64,000 nt of DNA from Sideroxydans lithotrophicus (GTDB lineage: Bacteria > Pseudomonadota > Gammaproteobacteria > Burkholderiales > Gallionellaceae), in the NCBI GenBank assembly GCA_020723185.1, contig DYJI01000003.1, forward strand, positions 236,877-300,876, given 5' to 3'. This document shows positions 1-9,492 of this stretch, in pieces (the first letter of the stretch is position 1; every line of letters starts with the position of its first letter). Under the pieces are notes generated by a model. That model was not told the origin of the DNA, ran no database searches, and saw nothing but the letters and a program-made list of their open reading frames with translations. The translations under genes were made by a program, and so were the position numbers.

Positions 1-2618
1 GCGGCGTGGGTTGCGGCGTGCTGGCCACGGTGGCGGAGAGCGGCGAAGTGAAAGTGTCGGGCGATCCGCTGCATCCAGCCAATTTCGGGCGCTTGTGTTC
101 CAAGGGCGCCGCGCTGGCCGAGACGTTGGGCAGCGAAGGGCGTCTGCTGCATCCCGTTGTGGACGGTGCGCAAGTCACCTGGGAGACGGCGCTGGATCGC
201 GTGGCCGATGGCTTCAATAAGGTCATCGCTGAGCATGGCCGGAATGCGGTGGCGTTCTATGTCTCGGGGCAGTTGCTGACCGAGGATTACTACGTTGCCA
301 ACAAACTGATGAAGGGCTTCATCGGCAGCGCGAACATCGACACCAACTCGCGCCTGTGCATGTCCACGGCGGTGGCGGCGCACAAGCGCGCCTTCGGTGC
401 CGATGCGGTGCCGGTCTGTTATGAGGATGTCGAGGCCGCTGACTTGGTGGTAATCGTCGGTTCCAATTATGCATGGGCGCATCCGGTGCTTTACCAGCGA
501 CTGGTCGCGGCGAAAAAATCGCGCCCGGATATGCGCGTGGTGGTGGTCGACCCGCGCCGTACGGCGACCTGCGACATCGCCGATCTGCATCTGGCCATCG
601 CGCCGGGAAGCGATGCCTACCTGTTCAACGGCCTGCTGCATCACCTGCGGCGCGAGGATGCACTCGACCTGGCTTATGTCGAGCAACATGTGGAGGGATT
701 CGCCGCCGCTTTCGAGGCGGCGCGTGCCGTCGATTCGATCCCCGCAGTGGCGCAAGCTTGCGGCGTGCCCGAAACCGATGTCGGCGAGTTCTTCCGCTTG
801 TTCGCGCGCACCGAACGTTGCGTGACTATCTTCTCGCAAGGCGTCAACCAATCCTCCAGCGGCGTGGACAAGGCCAACTCGATCATCAACGTGCATCTGG
901 CTACCGGGCGCATCGGCCGTCCCGGCATGGGGCCGTTCTCGGTCACCGGACAGCCGAATGCGATGGGCGGGCGCGAGGTGGGCGGGCTGGCCAATCAGCT
1001 CGCGGCGCATCTGGATTTCTCCGATGCGGCGAGTGTCGATCTGGTGCGGCGCTTCTGGGATGCGCCGAACATCGCACAAGATCCTGGCTTGAAAGCGGTG
1101 GACATGTTCCAGGCCATCGCCGACGGCAAGATCAAGGCGGTGTGGATCATGGGCACCAATCCGGTGGTGAGCATGCCGGATGCGGATCGCGTGCGCGCCG
1201 CCCTGATGGGATGCGAGCTGGTGGTGGTCTCCGATTGCGCGCAGCAGACCGACACCACTGCCTGTGCCGACATACTGTTGCCGGCTGCAGGCTGGGGAGA
1301 GAAGGATGGTGCAGTGACCAATTCCGAACGGCGCATCTCGCGTCAGCGATCCTTTCAGCCGGCGGCAGGGGAAGCGCGACCGGACTGGTGGATCATCACG
1401 CAGGTGGCGCAGCGCATGGGTTTCGCCGCTGCGTTCGCATACACGAGACCGGCGCAGATATTCCGCGAACATGCGCGTCTGTCCGGTTTCGAGAATCCGG
1501 GCAAGCGCGCCTTCGATATCAGTGCATTGGCTGATCTGGACGATACGCACTACGAAACATTGCAGCCGCTGCAGTGGCCGTTCAATGAGCGATCACCAAA
1601 TGGAACACAGCGCCTGCTCGTTGACGGAAGGTTCTATACGCCCAACGGCAAGGCGCGCATGACCGCTATCGCACCGCGACTGCCAGCCGTCGCGACCGAT
1701 GCCGATTTCCCACTGGTACTGAACACCGGCCGTATACGCGACCAGTGGCACACCATGACACGCACCGGCAAAGTGCCGCGCCTGAATGCGCATCAGTTCG
1801 AACCCTTCGTGCAGGTCCACGCGCAGGATGCGGAAGCCTGTCGGCTGCAGGATGGCGGGCTGGCGCGACTTAGCAGTCGACATGGTTCGATGTTGGCCCG
1901 GGTCCAGCTCAGTCAGGACCAGCGGATCGGTTCGGTGTTCGCACCCATGCACTGGAGCGAAACGTATGCAAAATCGTCGCGGGTGGATTCGCTGGTCGCT
2001 CCCATCACCGACCCGATCTCCGGACAACCGGAATCCAAACATACGCCGGTGCGGGTCGAGCCCTATCTGCCCGCCTGGCAAGGATTCGTGCTGAGCCGCA
2101 ACAGGCTGGAACTGTCTGGAGCCGGTTATTGCGCCTGTTCTCAGGGTGACGGCTATTGGCGGCATGAACTTGCGGGCGACATGCTGCCGGAAGACTGGCG
2201 CGCATGGGCAAGGGCGTCTCAAGCAGGTGCCGGCGAATGGATGGAATTTCACGATGCGGCGATGGGGCGTTACCGGGCCGCTCGTGTGCAGGACGGACGG
2301 TTGGAAAGTGTGTTTTTCATCGCTGCCGATCACAGGTTGCCGGAACGTGAGTGGTTGGGCAGTTTGTTTGCCAAGCGCGATCTGTCTACCGCTGAGTTGG
2401 CGGGGTTGCTGTCCGCGCGTCCCCCCAAAGGAGAAGCATCGGAAACCGGGCGTATTGTGTGTGCCTGCTTTAGCGTGGGGGAGAAGTCGCTAGTGAACGC
2501 AATCAAGACGCAAGGTTTGACCAGTGTCGAAGAAGTCGGAGCGCACCTCAAGGCTGGTACAGGTTGTGGTTCGTGTGTGCCGGAGATACGACGATTGATT
2601 TCGAAAGCGACAATCTAA
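1..2618 (+). CDS. nasA: Assimilatory nitrate reductase large subunit, 5' truncated by window edge
   Basis: Molybdopterin oxidoreductase that reduces nitrate to nitrite for assimilation in the cytoplasm. The reading frame is already open at the left edge: the first visible residues, GVGCGVLA, are the end of the N-terminal CxxCxxxC [4Fe-4S] motif (last Cys retained as LCSKG), so the true start lies upstream. The Cys in RLCMST (about residue 118 of the visible part) matches the molybdenum ligand of Nap/Nas-type enzymes. The last 55 residues (CAC...GCGSC) form a BFD-like [2Fe-2S] domain, which is typical of NasA rather than periplasmic NapA. About 870 residues are visible. No nirBD or transporter gene follows on this side. 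Confidence 0.93.
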   Translation, partial: GVGCGVLATVAESGEVKVSGDPLHPANFGRLCSKGAALAETLGSEGRLLHPVVDGAQVTWETALDRVADGFNKVIAEHGRNAVAFYVSGQLLTEDYYVANKLMKGFIGSANIDTNSRLCMSTAVAAHKRAFGADAVPVCYEDVEAADLVVIVGSNYAWAHPVLYQRLVAAKKSRPDMRVVVVDPRRTATCDIADLHLAIAPGSDAYLFNGLLHHLRREDALDLAYVEQHVEGFAAAFEAARAVDSIPAVAQACGVPETDVGEFFRLFARTERCVTIFSQGVNQSSSGVDKANSIINVHLATGRIGRPGMGPFSVTGQPNAMGGREVGGLANQLAAHLDFSDAASVDLVRRFWDAPNIAQDPGLKAVDMFQAIADGKIKAVWIMGTNPVVSMPDADRVRAALMGCELVVVSDCAQQTDTTACADILLPAAGWGEKDGAVTNSERRISRQRSFQPAAGEARPDWWIITQVAQRMGFAAAFAYTRPAQIFREHARLSGFENPGKRAFDISALADLDDTHYETLQPLQWPFNERSPNGTQRLLVDGRFYTPNGKARMTAIAPRLPAVATDADFPLVLNTGRIRDQWHTMTRTGKVPRLNAHQFEPFVQVHAQDAEACRLQDGGLARLSSRHGSMLARVQLSQDQRIGSVFAPMHWSETYAKSSRVDSLVAPITDPISGQPESKHTPVRVEPYLPAWQGFVLSRNRLELSGAGYCACSQGDGYWRHELAGDMLPEDWRAWARASQAGAGEWMEFHDAAMGRYRAARVQDGRLESVFFIAADHRLPEREWLGSLFAKRDLSTAELAGLLSARPPKGEASETGRIVCACFSVGEKSLVNAIKTQGLTSVEEVGAHLKAGTGCGSCVPEIRRLISKATI

Positions 2619-2788
2619 GTTTGGCTATGTGAATCGACCATTGTTAACTAGACACAAGTGTCTGCTATGCGTTGTGTAGCGGAATAAATTTCAATATTTG
2701 CAGAAAGTCGGCTTTGGCCGAACTGCCGTCCTGGTAGGTCGTCGGGACGATCTGTTGATTTAGTCAGTTCCTGCCCCTAAGCGGATAT
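2619..2788. other. Intergenic spacer with CTTTGGCCGAA motif
   Basis: This 170-nt spacer lies between the 3' ends of nasA and the CopZ-like gene. It is AT-richer than its surroundings and contains a small hairpin, TCGGC-TTTG-GCCGA, near 2708-2721. The string CTTTGGCCGAA recurs near 3332 on the other side of the CopZ-like gene. I see no gene in it. Confidence 0.4.
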
Positions 2789-3220
2789 TTAGCTGTCAGA
2801 CTTTGGAAAGTCCTTTAGACAACAACGCCCCGATGGATTGCTTGTGTCGCATGAGCATTGTGCGGTCTTGGTCTGGGTAACCACGAAGTCCCGCGTAGCG
2901 GGATTGTTCATAAAGTCCAGCCGGGAGATGCCGAAGCAGTAACACAATGGCATGTCGTCTTGCGTCTCTTTCACCCCAACCTGCGTCCGTAACTGCGACT
3001 TGAGAATTGTCGAACCGTCTTCGCTGAAATAGACAACCTCGCAAGCAGGATCATCGCAGAAGAAGTACCGATGCCCAGTTGGCTGCCAACTCCATGCTTC
3101 CTTGATGTGATGGGTTATGGTTCGCACTGATACCTCAGAACACTCATGCCCATTGATGGGGCATCGCTGTTTTTTCGGATGGGCGACATTGCAATCGTTG
3201 GAAGAACAACATTCACTCAA
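2789..3220 (-). CDS. CopZ-like protein with zinc-ribbon and BFD-type [2Fe-2S] domains
   Basis: A 143-residue Cys-rich protein. Its N-terminal Cys pairs (ECC, NDC, RCPINGHEC), DDPACEVVYF and C-terminal CYCFG...CSCDTSNPSGRCCL match the N-terminal Zn/[2Fe-2S] region described for the Archaeoglobus copper chaperone CopZ. The C-terminal HMA copper-binding domain of that protein is absent here. It probably handles metal or redox stress, but its substrate is unknown. The only start in frame with the conserved N-terminus is a TTG, with GGAG about 10 nt upstream. Base composition is near 50% G+C, below its neighbours, and the gene stands alone between two non-coding stretches that share the string CTTTGGCCGAA, which suggests acquisition. 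Confidence 0.75.
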   Translation of the reverse strand: MSECCSSNDCNVAHPKKQRCPINGHECSEVSVRTITHHIKEAWSWQPTGHRYFFCDDPACEVVYFSEDGSTILKSQLRTQVGVKETQDDMPLCYCFGISRLDFMNNPATRDFVVTQTKTAQCSCDTSNPSGRCCLKDFPKSDS

Positions 3221-3362
3221 GGCGCGATCTCCAATAGAGTTGGCATTGCGCAGATTATCCTCTGATCGTTCTGGCGTCGAGTGGCCGCTGCGGGCCGACA
3301 GCAGAAACTACCTGCCCTTTCCCGAATTTCCGCTTTGGCCGAAGAGCGGCCTCTTTGAAGAC

Positions 3363-4733
3363 TCACTCCACGCCCGGCTTCGCGCCGGGCGTTGTGTTTT
3401 CTAGCCCCCGCAGATTACCCGCTGCTTCCGCATGCTGCGGATCAAGCTGCAATGCGCGTTCGAATTCGCGGCGCGCTTCATCTTCGGTTCCTGCCAGAAG
3501 CCAGGCGAAGCCGAGGTTGTTGTGTACGCGCGCTTTGTTGGGCGACTGTTCCACTGTGGCTTGCCACAGGGCGATCTCGCTGCGGTAGTCGAGGTTGCGT
3601 TGGGCGGTGAGCAGTGCGGCTGCGAGCAGCAAGGTGAGCAGGGCGATGCGCACGTGGTCGGCCCTCAGCTGCTGGAAAATTTCGATGCACAGGGCCAGTG
3701 CGAGCGGCCAGCCGACGAGGTAGAGCTGGCGTTCGTTGGCAATGTCGAGGCGCGGCAGCAGAACGTAGAGGGGCAGTAGTTGCAGCACGGCCCAGGCCAG
3801 CGCGAAGGACCACCACGGGCGCAGCTTGCGCAGCCACCATGCGGTGACTAGCAGTGCCAGCGTGAGCAGCAATGCCGACGGGGCCTCGAAGAGATGGCGA
3901 TACAGCGGCAGGTCGGGGTCGATGTTGAGCCATAGCGGCAGCGCCCATTGCTGCAACAGCCACAGCATGCCGTTCGCCTGCGTGGCGAGGTTGCCGCCCA
4001 GTGTGTTGAAGTGGGCGCTGCGCGCCATGTGGGATTGATAGGCGGTGCTGAACAGGAACAGCAGCACGGCCGCCAGCAGCAGTGCCCAGCTCGTCCATTG
4101 CGCTTTAAAGGAGTTGCGTTGTTCGGCCAGCGCATAGCGTTCCCACAGCAGCAGGGCGAAGGGGAAGGTGATGGCGGTCTCTTTGCACAGCAGCGCGGCG
4201 AGGAAGCACAGCGGCGTAAGCAGATGCAGGTGCAGTGCGCTCGCGTGCTGGCGGCCGTGGGTATAGGCGAGCAGGCCGGCCAGATAGCACAGCGTCATCA
4301 GCGAGGCGGAGCGGCCGCTGATGTAGCTCACCGCTTCGCTGTGCGCGGGATGCAGCACGAACAGCAGGGCGACGAACAGCGGCAGCGTGGCGGGCAGTCC
4401 GCCGTGGCGCACGTAGTAGTGCTGGCTGAGGCGATAGACCAGCCAGCCGTTGAGCAGGTGGATGAGGAGGTTGCTGAGGTGGAAGCCGGTCGTGCCCAGA
4501 CCCAGCGTCCAGTCCAGGGTGTAGCTGGCTTTCAGCAGGGCGCGGATGCCGTGGCCTAGACCGGCCAGCCAGTTTCCCCAGCTATGCACTTCGGGGTTGT
4601 GGACGATGACCTTGTAGTCATCGAACTGGAACGGTGCGCCGAGCACGTTGGCATAGGCGAGGCAGACGGCCAGCGCCAGCCAGGCGAAGGCGCGCGGGTC
4701 ACTGTTTTCGCTGGGCTTCGGCGAAGGCCACAT
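3363..4733 (-). CDS. TMTC-like polytopic membrane protein with C-terminal TPR
   Basis: About 456 residues, with roughly ten hydrophobic segments followed by one clear TPR-type repeat near the end (VHNNLGFAWLLAG...EFERALQLDPQ). An early FDDYKVIVHNPEV segment and LHPAHSEAVSYISGR match bacterial relatives of TMTC/DUF1736 proteins, which belong to the GT-C glycosyltransferase superfamily. The role is probably transfer of a lipid-linked sugar at the periplasmic face; the acceptor is unknown. I chose the ATG at 4733 because the longer frame starts with low-complexity Cys/Thr residues that mirror the overlapping gene. This start overlaps the end of the carboxypeptidase gene by 35 nt, so the two are likely cotranscribed. 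Confidence 0.72.
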   Translation of the reverse strand: MWPSPKPSENSDPRAFAWLALAVCLAYANVLGAPFQFDDYKVIVHNPEVHSWGNWLAGLGHGIRALLKASYTLDWTLGLGTTGFHLSNLLIHLLNGWLVYRLSQHYYVRHGGLPATLPLFVALLFVLHPAHSEAVSYISGRSASLMTLCYLAGLLAYTHGRQHASALHLHLLTPLCFLAALLCKETAITFPFALLLWERYALAEQRNSFKAQWTSWALLLAAVLLFLFSTAYQSHMARSAHFNTLGGNLATQANGMLWLLQQWALPLWLNIDPDLPLYRHLFEAPSALLLTLALLVTAWWLRKLRPWWSFALAWAVLQLLPLYVLLPRLDIANERQLYLVGWPLALALCIEIFQQLRADHVRIALLTLLLAAALLTAQRNLDYRSEIALWQATVEQSPNKARVHNNLGFAWLLAGTEDEARREFERALQLDPQHAEAAGNLRGLENTTPGAKPGVE

Positions 4734-5496
4734 CGAGGATGTCCACCGCGTCCCACCAGCGGTCGTTGCCGTGCAGCAGCACCAGCAGCACGGTGGTGTC
4801 GCCACGCTTGACGTAGGCGATCAGGCATTTTCCGGCGCGGGCGGTGTAGCCGGTCTTGAGACCGAACGCACCGCGATAGCGGCCGACCAGCGCGTTCTTG
4901 TTCTCGAAGCGGATGCGGCGTGTGCCGTCCACGCTCTGGATGTCCTGTTCGATGCGCGAGGTGAGTCGCAGCAGTTCCGGCTGGCGGATGACGTGGTGCG
5001 CAAGCAGGGAGAGGTCGTGCGTGCTGGAAAGGTGACCCTTGGCATCGTGGCCGCAGGCGTTGGCGAACTGCGTGTCGTGCATACCGAGTTCGGCGGCGCG
5101 CTGGTTCATGCGTTTCACGAATGCGTGTTCGCTGCCGGCGATCGCATCGGCCAGCGCGTGGCAGGCGTCGTTGGCCGAGGCCATCAATGTGGCGGCGAGC
5201 AGGTCGTGCAGGCGGTAGCGTTCGCCGGGTTTGAGTTTCAGGCGGGCACCGGTCTCGCGCGCGGCGGCGGGGGAGATGGTGACGGTGCTTTGCAGGTCGC
5301 CGTGCTCGATGGCGAGCAGGGCAGTCATCAGCTTGGTCAGGCTGGCGGGCGGCAGGTGTTCATGCGCCTTGCGTTCCCAGGTCGGTATGCCGTCGATCTC
5401 GACACGATAGGCGCGCGCGACATCGGGGAACAGATCGGGCAGGGCGGCGGCCAGTGTGACGTGGCACAGCAGCCACAACCCGATCAGCTGGCGCAT
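4699..5496 (-). CDS. D-alanyl-D-alanine carboxypeptidase (PBP5/PBP7 family)
   Basis: Serine peptidase that trims or cleaves peptidoglycan peptide cross-links in the periplasm. All three penicillin-binding motifs are visible: SLTK (catalytic Ser, about residue 52), SAN in MASANDACH, and KTG in LKTGYTARAG. A hydrophobic signal peptide covers residues 1-19. At 265 residues the protein consists of the catalytic domain only and lacks the C-terminal beta domain and amphipathic anchor of PBP5, so it is closer to PBP7/PbpG. The start ATG at 5496 lies 4 nt after the upstream DUF3617 gene, and the 3' end overlaps the TMTC-like gene. Confidence 0.88.
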   Translation of the reverse strand: MRQLIGLWLLCHVTLAAALPDLFPDVARAYRVEIDGIPTWERKAHEHLPPASLTKLMTALLAIEHGDLQSTVTISPAAARETGARLKLKPGERYRLHDLLAATLMASANDACHALADAIAGSEHAFVKRMNQRAAELGMHDTQFANACGHDAKGHLSSTHDLSLLAHHVIRQPELLRLTSRIEQDIQSVDGTRRIRFENKNALVGRYRGAFGLKTGYTARAGKCLIAYVKRGDTTVLLVLLHGNDRWWDAVDILDVAFAEAQRKQ

Positions 5497-5500
5497 GCGT

Positions 5501-6427
5501 TCAGAAGCCGAACAGGCCCTTCAGCTGTTTCGCGCCGTCGATGGCGTTACCCACCGGGTTGTCGGTGACCATGTCGCTGGAGCGGGACGAGCTGGTGTAG
5601 CTGCGGCCGGCGGCGGCCATGGCAGAGAATTTCTTGTATTCCGCCGGGCAGGCGTCCTCGAAGTCTTCGTAGTTGTTGTCGTCGACTTTCTTGCAGGCGG
5701 CTTTGGTGGCGGCCTTCATGTCGATCTTGCAGGCGGCGGCGATGGAGATGTCGGAGGTGTCGTCGTGCTTCACCAGCGCGAGATAGACCTCCGGTTTTTT
5801 CATCACGTCCTTGCTGATCACCTTGCAGGCGTATTTCTGGTTCTTGGCGCACATCGCGTTCGGGCCGAAGAACTGGTTGCTCATCAACTGTTCCGCTTCA
5901 TAGCGTCCCACTTCGCACTGCTCGGCCATGCCGGCGGCCATCTGCGCCTTCGCCATGCCCATCATCTCGTTCATGTCTTCCATGCCCTTGCCGCCCACCA
6001 CCATCGGGGCGGAGGTGTCGCAGGCCGTGCCGATGCGCTTGCCACGGTAGCTGGCCTTCATGTCCACCTTCTCGCCGTCGGCGGTGCCGCTCATCTGCAT
6101 GCTGCCCTGATAGCTGCTCTTGCTGTGGGTTATCTCGCCGCCGCCCTTCATGTCCTGGCCGTCGCCCTTGCAGCGCACCTTCCAGGTGACCTTGTTGCCG
6201 GAGGCCTTCACGTCGCTGACCTTGCAGTTGCCTTCGTCCTGCATCATCTGCTGCGGGTCGGGCTTTCCGTCCTTGCCCTGACACACGGTGATGACGGTCT
6301 CGGGCATGGCGTAAGGCATGCCGGCCATCTCGGTTTTGCTGGTGACTTCCCACGTTTCGCCGGCGGCGGCGAGGGCGAGGGAGGGGATAAGTGACGATAC
6401 GAGCAGCAGGCAGGACAGTTTGCGCAT
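5501..6427 (-). CDS. DUF3617 family periplasmic protein
   Basis: A secreted protein of 308 residues with an N-terminal signal peptide (MRKLSCLLLVSSLIPSLALA). The next part, GETWEVTSKTEMAG followed by VCQG, CKVSDVK and KVRCKGD, fits the DUF3617 pattern. Seven or more cysteines in the C-terminal half (CDTS, CEVGRY, CAKNQKYACKV, CKID, CKKV, CPAEYKK) suggest disulfides. I start at 6427 rather than 6442 because only that choice gives a canonical signal peptide. It is the first gene of a minus-strand run with the carboxypeptidase and the TMTC-like protein. The function of the family is unknown; an envelope role is inferred. Confidence 0.8.
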   Translation of the reverse strand: MRKLSCLLLVSSLIPSLALAAAGETWEVTSKTEMAGMPYAMPETVITVCQGKDGKPDPQQMMQDEGNCKVSDVKASGNKVTWKVRCKGDGQDMKGGGEITHSKSSYQGSMQMSGTADGEKVDMKASYRGKRIGTACDTSAPMVVGGKGMEDMNEMMGMAKAQMAAGMAEQCEVGRYEAEQLMSNQFFGPNAMCAKNQKYACKVISKDVMKKPEVYLALVKHDDTSDISIAAACKIDMKAATKAACKKVDDNNYEDFEDACPAEYKKFSAMAAAGRSYTSSSRSSDMVTDNPVGNAIDGAKQLKGLFGF

Positions 6428-6569
6428 GGCAGCCTCCGACAAGGGGTTGGTGATAGGAGAAGACGCGGTGGATTGTTTACCTTGCAGACAAGGGCGTCAA
6501 GCGGGCGGATAGGAAGGCCGGGCGGCCTCAGGTATCATGCACGCCCTTCCGGAAATCGCGGCGACCATC

Positions 6570-7343
6570 ATGAACCCTACACTCGTCTTCGACATCGAGA
6601 CCATCCCCGACATCGCCGGGCTGCGCACGCTGCATGACCTGGATGCCGCCGTCAGCGACGCCGAAGTGGCCGAGATGGCGTTCCAGATGCGCCGCCAGAA
6701 GACCGGCAGCGATTTCCTGCCGCACCATCTGCACAAGGTCGCGGCCATCTCCTGCGTGCTGCGCGAGGGCGACAACTTCAAGGTATGGTCGCTGGGCGAG
6801 CCGGACGAGGACGAGGCCAGCATCATCAAGCGCTTCTTCGACGGCATCGAAAAATACACGCCGCAGATCGTGTCCTGGAACGGCGGTGGTTTCGACCTGC
6901 CGGTGTTGCACTACCGTGGCCTGATCCACGGCATCCAGTGCCCGCGCTACTGGGACCAGGGCGAGGACGACAAGGATTTCAAGTGGAACAACTACATCAG
7001 CCGCTACCACTCGCGCCATCTCGACCTGATGGACCTGCTGGCGATGTACACCGGCCGCGCCAATGCGCCGCTGGACGAGCTGGCGAAGCTGATCGGCTTC
7101 CCCGGCAAGCTGGGCATGGACGGCAGCAAGGTGTGGGATGCATATCAGCAGGGCCGGCTGGTCGAGATCCGAAACTATTGCGAGACCGACGTGGTGAATA
7201 CCTGGCTGGTGTTCGCGCGCTTCCAGCTGATGCGCGGCCAGTTCACCCGGGCGCGCTACGAGCAGGAACTGGAACTGGTGCGCGGCACACTGGCGAAATC
7301 CAGCGAGGCGCATTGGTCGGAGTATCTGGCTGCCTGGAAGTGA
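6570..7343 (+). CDS. Predicted 3'-5' exonuclease of the PolB-like (DNA_pol_B_exo2) family
   Basis: About 257 residues with an RNase H-like exonuclease fold. The sequence starts with VFDIETIPD (the DxE metal-binding motif ExoI). The central WNGGGFDLPVL matches the ExoII segment, and NYCETDVVNTWLVF supplies the C-terminal Asp of ExoIII. These motifs fit the family of stand-alone proofreading-type exonucleases; the natural substrate is not established. I use the ATG at 6570, which places the DxE motif right at the N-terminus as in relatives. A TATCAT -10-like element lies at 6533-6538. The VanZ-like gene follows after 2 nt, so an operon is likely. Confidence 0.82.
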   Translation: MNPTLVFDIETIPDIAGLRTLHDLDAAVSDAEVAEMAFQMRRQKTGSDFLPHHLHKVAAISCVLREGDNFKVWSLGEPDEDEASIIKRFFDGIEKYTPQIVSWNGGGFDLPVLHYRGLIHGIQCPRYWDQGEDDKDFKWNNYISRYHSRHLDLMDLLAMYTGRANAPLDELAKLIGFPGKLGMDGSKVWDAYQQGRLVEIRNYCETDVVNTWLVFARFQLMRGQFTRARYEQELELVRGTLAKSSEAHWSEYLAAWK

Positions 7344-7345
7344 GC

Positions 7346-7723
7346 ATGCCGGGATTGCGCAAGGTCTGGCTGGGGCTGGGCTGGTTGTGGGTCGCACTGG
7401 TGTGCTATCTGTCGTTGGTGCCGCACCCGCCCGAACCGGTCTCCTTCGACGGAGTCGACAAGATCGAGCATCTGCTGGCCTATGCCGGGCTGATGCTGTG
7501 GTTCTGTCAGGTGTATGTCTCGCGTGCCGCGCGCATCGGCCTGTTGCTGGGTTTGGTGGCGCTGGGCGTAGCGATCGAGATATTGCAGGGCATGGGCGGC
7601 TACCGATATTTTGAATACACCGACATGCTGGCGAACAGCGTCGGCGTGTCGGTCGGATGGGCATTGGCGCATACCCGCATGGGGCGCATGATTATTCAGT
7701 TGGAACGAGATGGCAGACATTGA
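7346..7723 (+). CDS. VanZ-like small membrane protein
   Basis: A 125-residue protein with three to four hydrophobic segments ([54 protein letters not shown], and a weaker C-terminal one). The motifs [11 protein letters not shown] and EILQ...[13 protein letters not shown] are characteristic of VanZ-like family proteins. The biochemical role outside teicoplanin resistance is unknown. It starts 2 nt after the exonuclease stop, and its 3' end overlaps the start of rlmD by 14 nt, which implies translational coupling. Confidence 0.8.
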   Translation: MPGLRKVWLGLGWLWVALVCYLSLVPHPPEPVSFDGVDKIEHLLAYAGLMLWFCQVYVSRAARIGLLLGLVALGVAIEILQGMGGYRYFEYTDMLANSVGVSVGWALAHTRMGRMIIQLERDGRH

Positions 7724-9023
7724 ACAGACAGTGGTGATCGAATCCATCGATCAGGAAGGGCGCGGCATCGCGCATCACGAGGGCAAGGTGATCTTCATCG
7801 AGGGGGCATTGCCGGGCGAGCGGGCGACCTATGCCTCGTACCGCAAGAAACCCAGTTTCGAGATGGCCCAGGCGACCAGCGTCGCCAACCATTCCTACAT
7901 GCGCGTGCAACCGAAGTGTATCCACTTCGGCGTGTGCGGCGGCTGCGCCATGCAGCATATGGATTCCGGCGCGCAGGTCGCCATCAAACAGCGCATCCTC
8001 GAAGAGGGGCTGGCACGTATCGGCAAGGTGACGCCGGAGAACATCCTGTCGCCCATCCATGGTATCTACTGGGGCTATCGCCAGCGGGCACGCATCGGCG
8101 TACGTCATGTACTGAAGAAGGGACGCACGCTGGTCGGCTTCCACGAGAAGCGCAGCAGTTTCATCGCCGACCTGTCGCGCTGCGAGATCCTGTCACCCAA
8201 GATCTCCGCGCTGATCCCCAAACTGTCCGAATTGATCGACGGCCTGTCCATCCGCGACCGCATCCCGCAGGTCGAGATCGCCTGCGGTGACAACGTCGAT
8301 GTGCTGGTGCTGCGCATCATGGAGCCGCTGACCGGGAAGGACGAAGACAAGCTGCGCGCCTTTGCCGATACGCACGACATCCAGTTCTGGCTGCAACCCA
8401 AAGGGCCGGACACGGCCGCGCCTTTCCATCCACCGGTCGCGCCGCAGCTCAGCTACAGCCTGCCCGAGTTCGGCATCGAGATGCCGTTCGCACCGACCGA
8501 ATTCACCCAGGTCAATCACCAGCTCAACCGCGTGATGGTGCACCGTGCCCTGCGCCTGCTCGATCCGCAGCCGCATGAGAACATCGCCGACTTCTTCTGC
8601 GGCCTGGGCAACTTCACCCTGCCCATCGCGCGCAGCGGCGCGCAGGTGCTGGGTATCGAAGGCAGTGCCGCGCTGGTGAAACGCGCTGTGCAGGGCGCTG
8701 AACATAACGGCCTGACTGCCAACACGCGCTTCATGGACATGAACCTGTTCGAGATGAACGAAGAGACACTCGCAGGATTAGGCAGGTTCGACAAATGGCT
8801 GGTCGATCCACCGCGCGACGGCGCCATCGAACTGATCAAGGCCATCACGCCGGACACCGCGCCGCAACGCATCGTCTATGTGAGCTGCAACCCGGCCACG
8901 CTGGCGCGCGATGCGGAAGTGCTGGTGCATGTGAAGGGCTATACGTTGAAGGGGGCGGGTGTGATGAACATGTTCCCGCAGACGGCGCATGTGGAGTCCA
9001 TCGCGGTGTTCAGCAAGGAGTGA
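7710..9023 (+). CDS. rlmD: 23S rRNA (uracil-1939-C5)-methyltransferase
   Basis: SAM-dependent enzyme that makes m5U1939 in 23S rRNA. The 437-residue protein has an N-terminal TRAM domain (residues 1-60). A [4Fe-4S] Cys cluster follows (C in [16 protein letters not shown], plus a later SRCEILS). The Rossmann methyltransferase domain carries [15 protein letters not shown] and a catalytic Cys in [12 protein letters not shown] near residue 392. Length and motifs match RlmD/RumA rather than TrmA, which lacks TRAM and the cluster. It is coupled to the VanZ-like gene upstream and followed by a rhodanese gene after 4 nt. Confidence 0.95.
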   Translation: MADIEQTVVIESIDQEGRGIAHHEGKVIFIEGALPGERATYASYRKKPSFEMAQATSVANHSYMRVQPKCIHFGVCGGCAMQHMDSGAQVAIKQRILEEGLARIGKVTPENILSPIHGIYWGYRQRARIGVRHVLKKGRTLVGFHEKRSSFIADLSRCEILSPKISALIPKLSELIDGLSIRDRIPQVEIACGDNVDVLVLRIMEPLTGKDEDKLRAFADTHDIQFWLQPKGPDTAAPFHPPVAPQLSYSLPEFGIEMPFAPTEFTQVNHQLNRVMVHRALRLLDPQPHENIADFFCGLGNFTLPIARSGAQVLGIEGSAALVKRAVQGAEHNGLTANTRFMDMNLFEMNEETLAGLGRFDKWLVDPPRDGAIELIKAITPDTAPQRIVYVSCNPATLARDAEVLVHVKGYTLKGAGVMNMFPQTAHVESIAVFSKE

Positions 9024-9027
9024 AGCG

Positions 9028-9492
9028 ATGAAACGCTATGACGATCTGGTTGAAGAGGCGCTTGCACGTGTGAAGGAAGTCACGCCCTGGGATTTCGGGC
9101 GGCGCTACCAGTCGGGCGATGTGCCGCTGTTGCTGGATATCCGTGAACCGTCCGAATTCGCGGCCTTGCACATCCCCGGTTCGATCAATGTGCCGCGCGG
9201 CATATTGGAGCAGTCCTGCGAGTGGGATTACGACGAGACCGTGCCGGAGCTGGTGCAGGGGCGCGAGCGCGAGATCGTGGTGATCTGCCGCTCGGGCAAG
9301 CGCTCCGTGCTGGCGGCGGATGTGATGCAGCAGATGGGGTTTTCCAATGTCGTTTCGCTCAAGCTCGGTATCCGCGGCTGGAACGATGCCGAGTTGCCCA
9401 TGGAAGACGCGGGCGGCAATGTGGTGGATGCGGACGCGGGTGACGAACTGCTGGCTTCGCGCGTGAAACCGGAACAGCGCAAGCCCAAGTGA
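9028..9492 (+). CDS. Rhodanese-like sulfurtransferase
   Basis: A single-domain rhodanese of 154 residues. Helical N-terminal residues 1-25 precede the rhodanese core LLLDIREPSEFAALHIPGS. The active-site loop is CRSGKRS (catalytic Cys about residue 91), and LKLGIRGWNDAELPM closes the fold. It likely transfers sulfane sulfur in the cytoplasm; the acceptor is unknown. The charged 25-residue tail is unusual for a minimal rhodanese but looks disordered. The ATG at 9028 lies 4 nt after rlmD. Confidence 0.88.
   Translation: MKRYDDLVEEALARVKEVTPWDFGRRYQSGDVPLLLDIREPSEFAALHIPGSINVPRGILEQSCEWDYDETVPELVQGREREIVVICRSGKRSVLAADVMQQMGFSNVVSLKLGIRGWNDAELPMEDAGGNVVDADAGDELLASRVKPEQRKPK

Noticed and set aside
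3371..3391. A CGCCCGGC/GCCGGGCG hairpin as a terminator
   Set aside because: It lies inside the coding end of the TMTC-like gene, no plus-strand gene ends before it, and no T-run follows on the minus strand.
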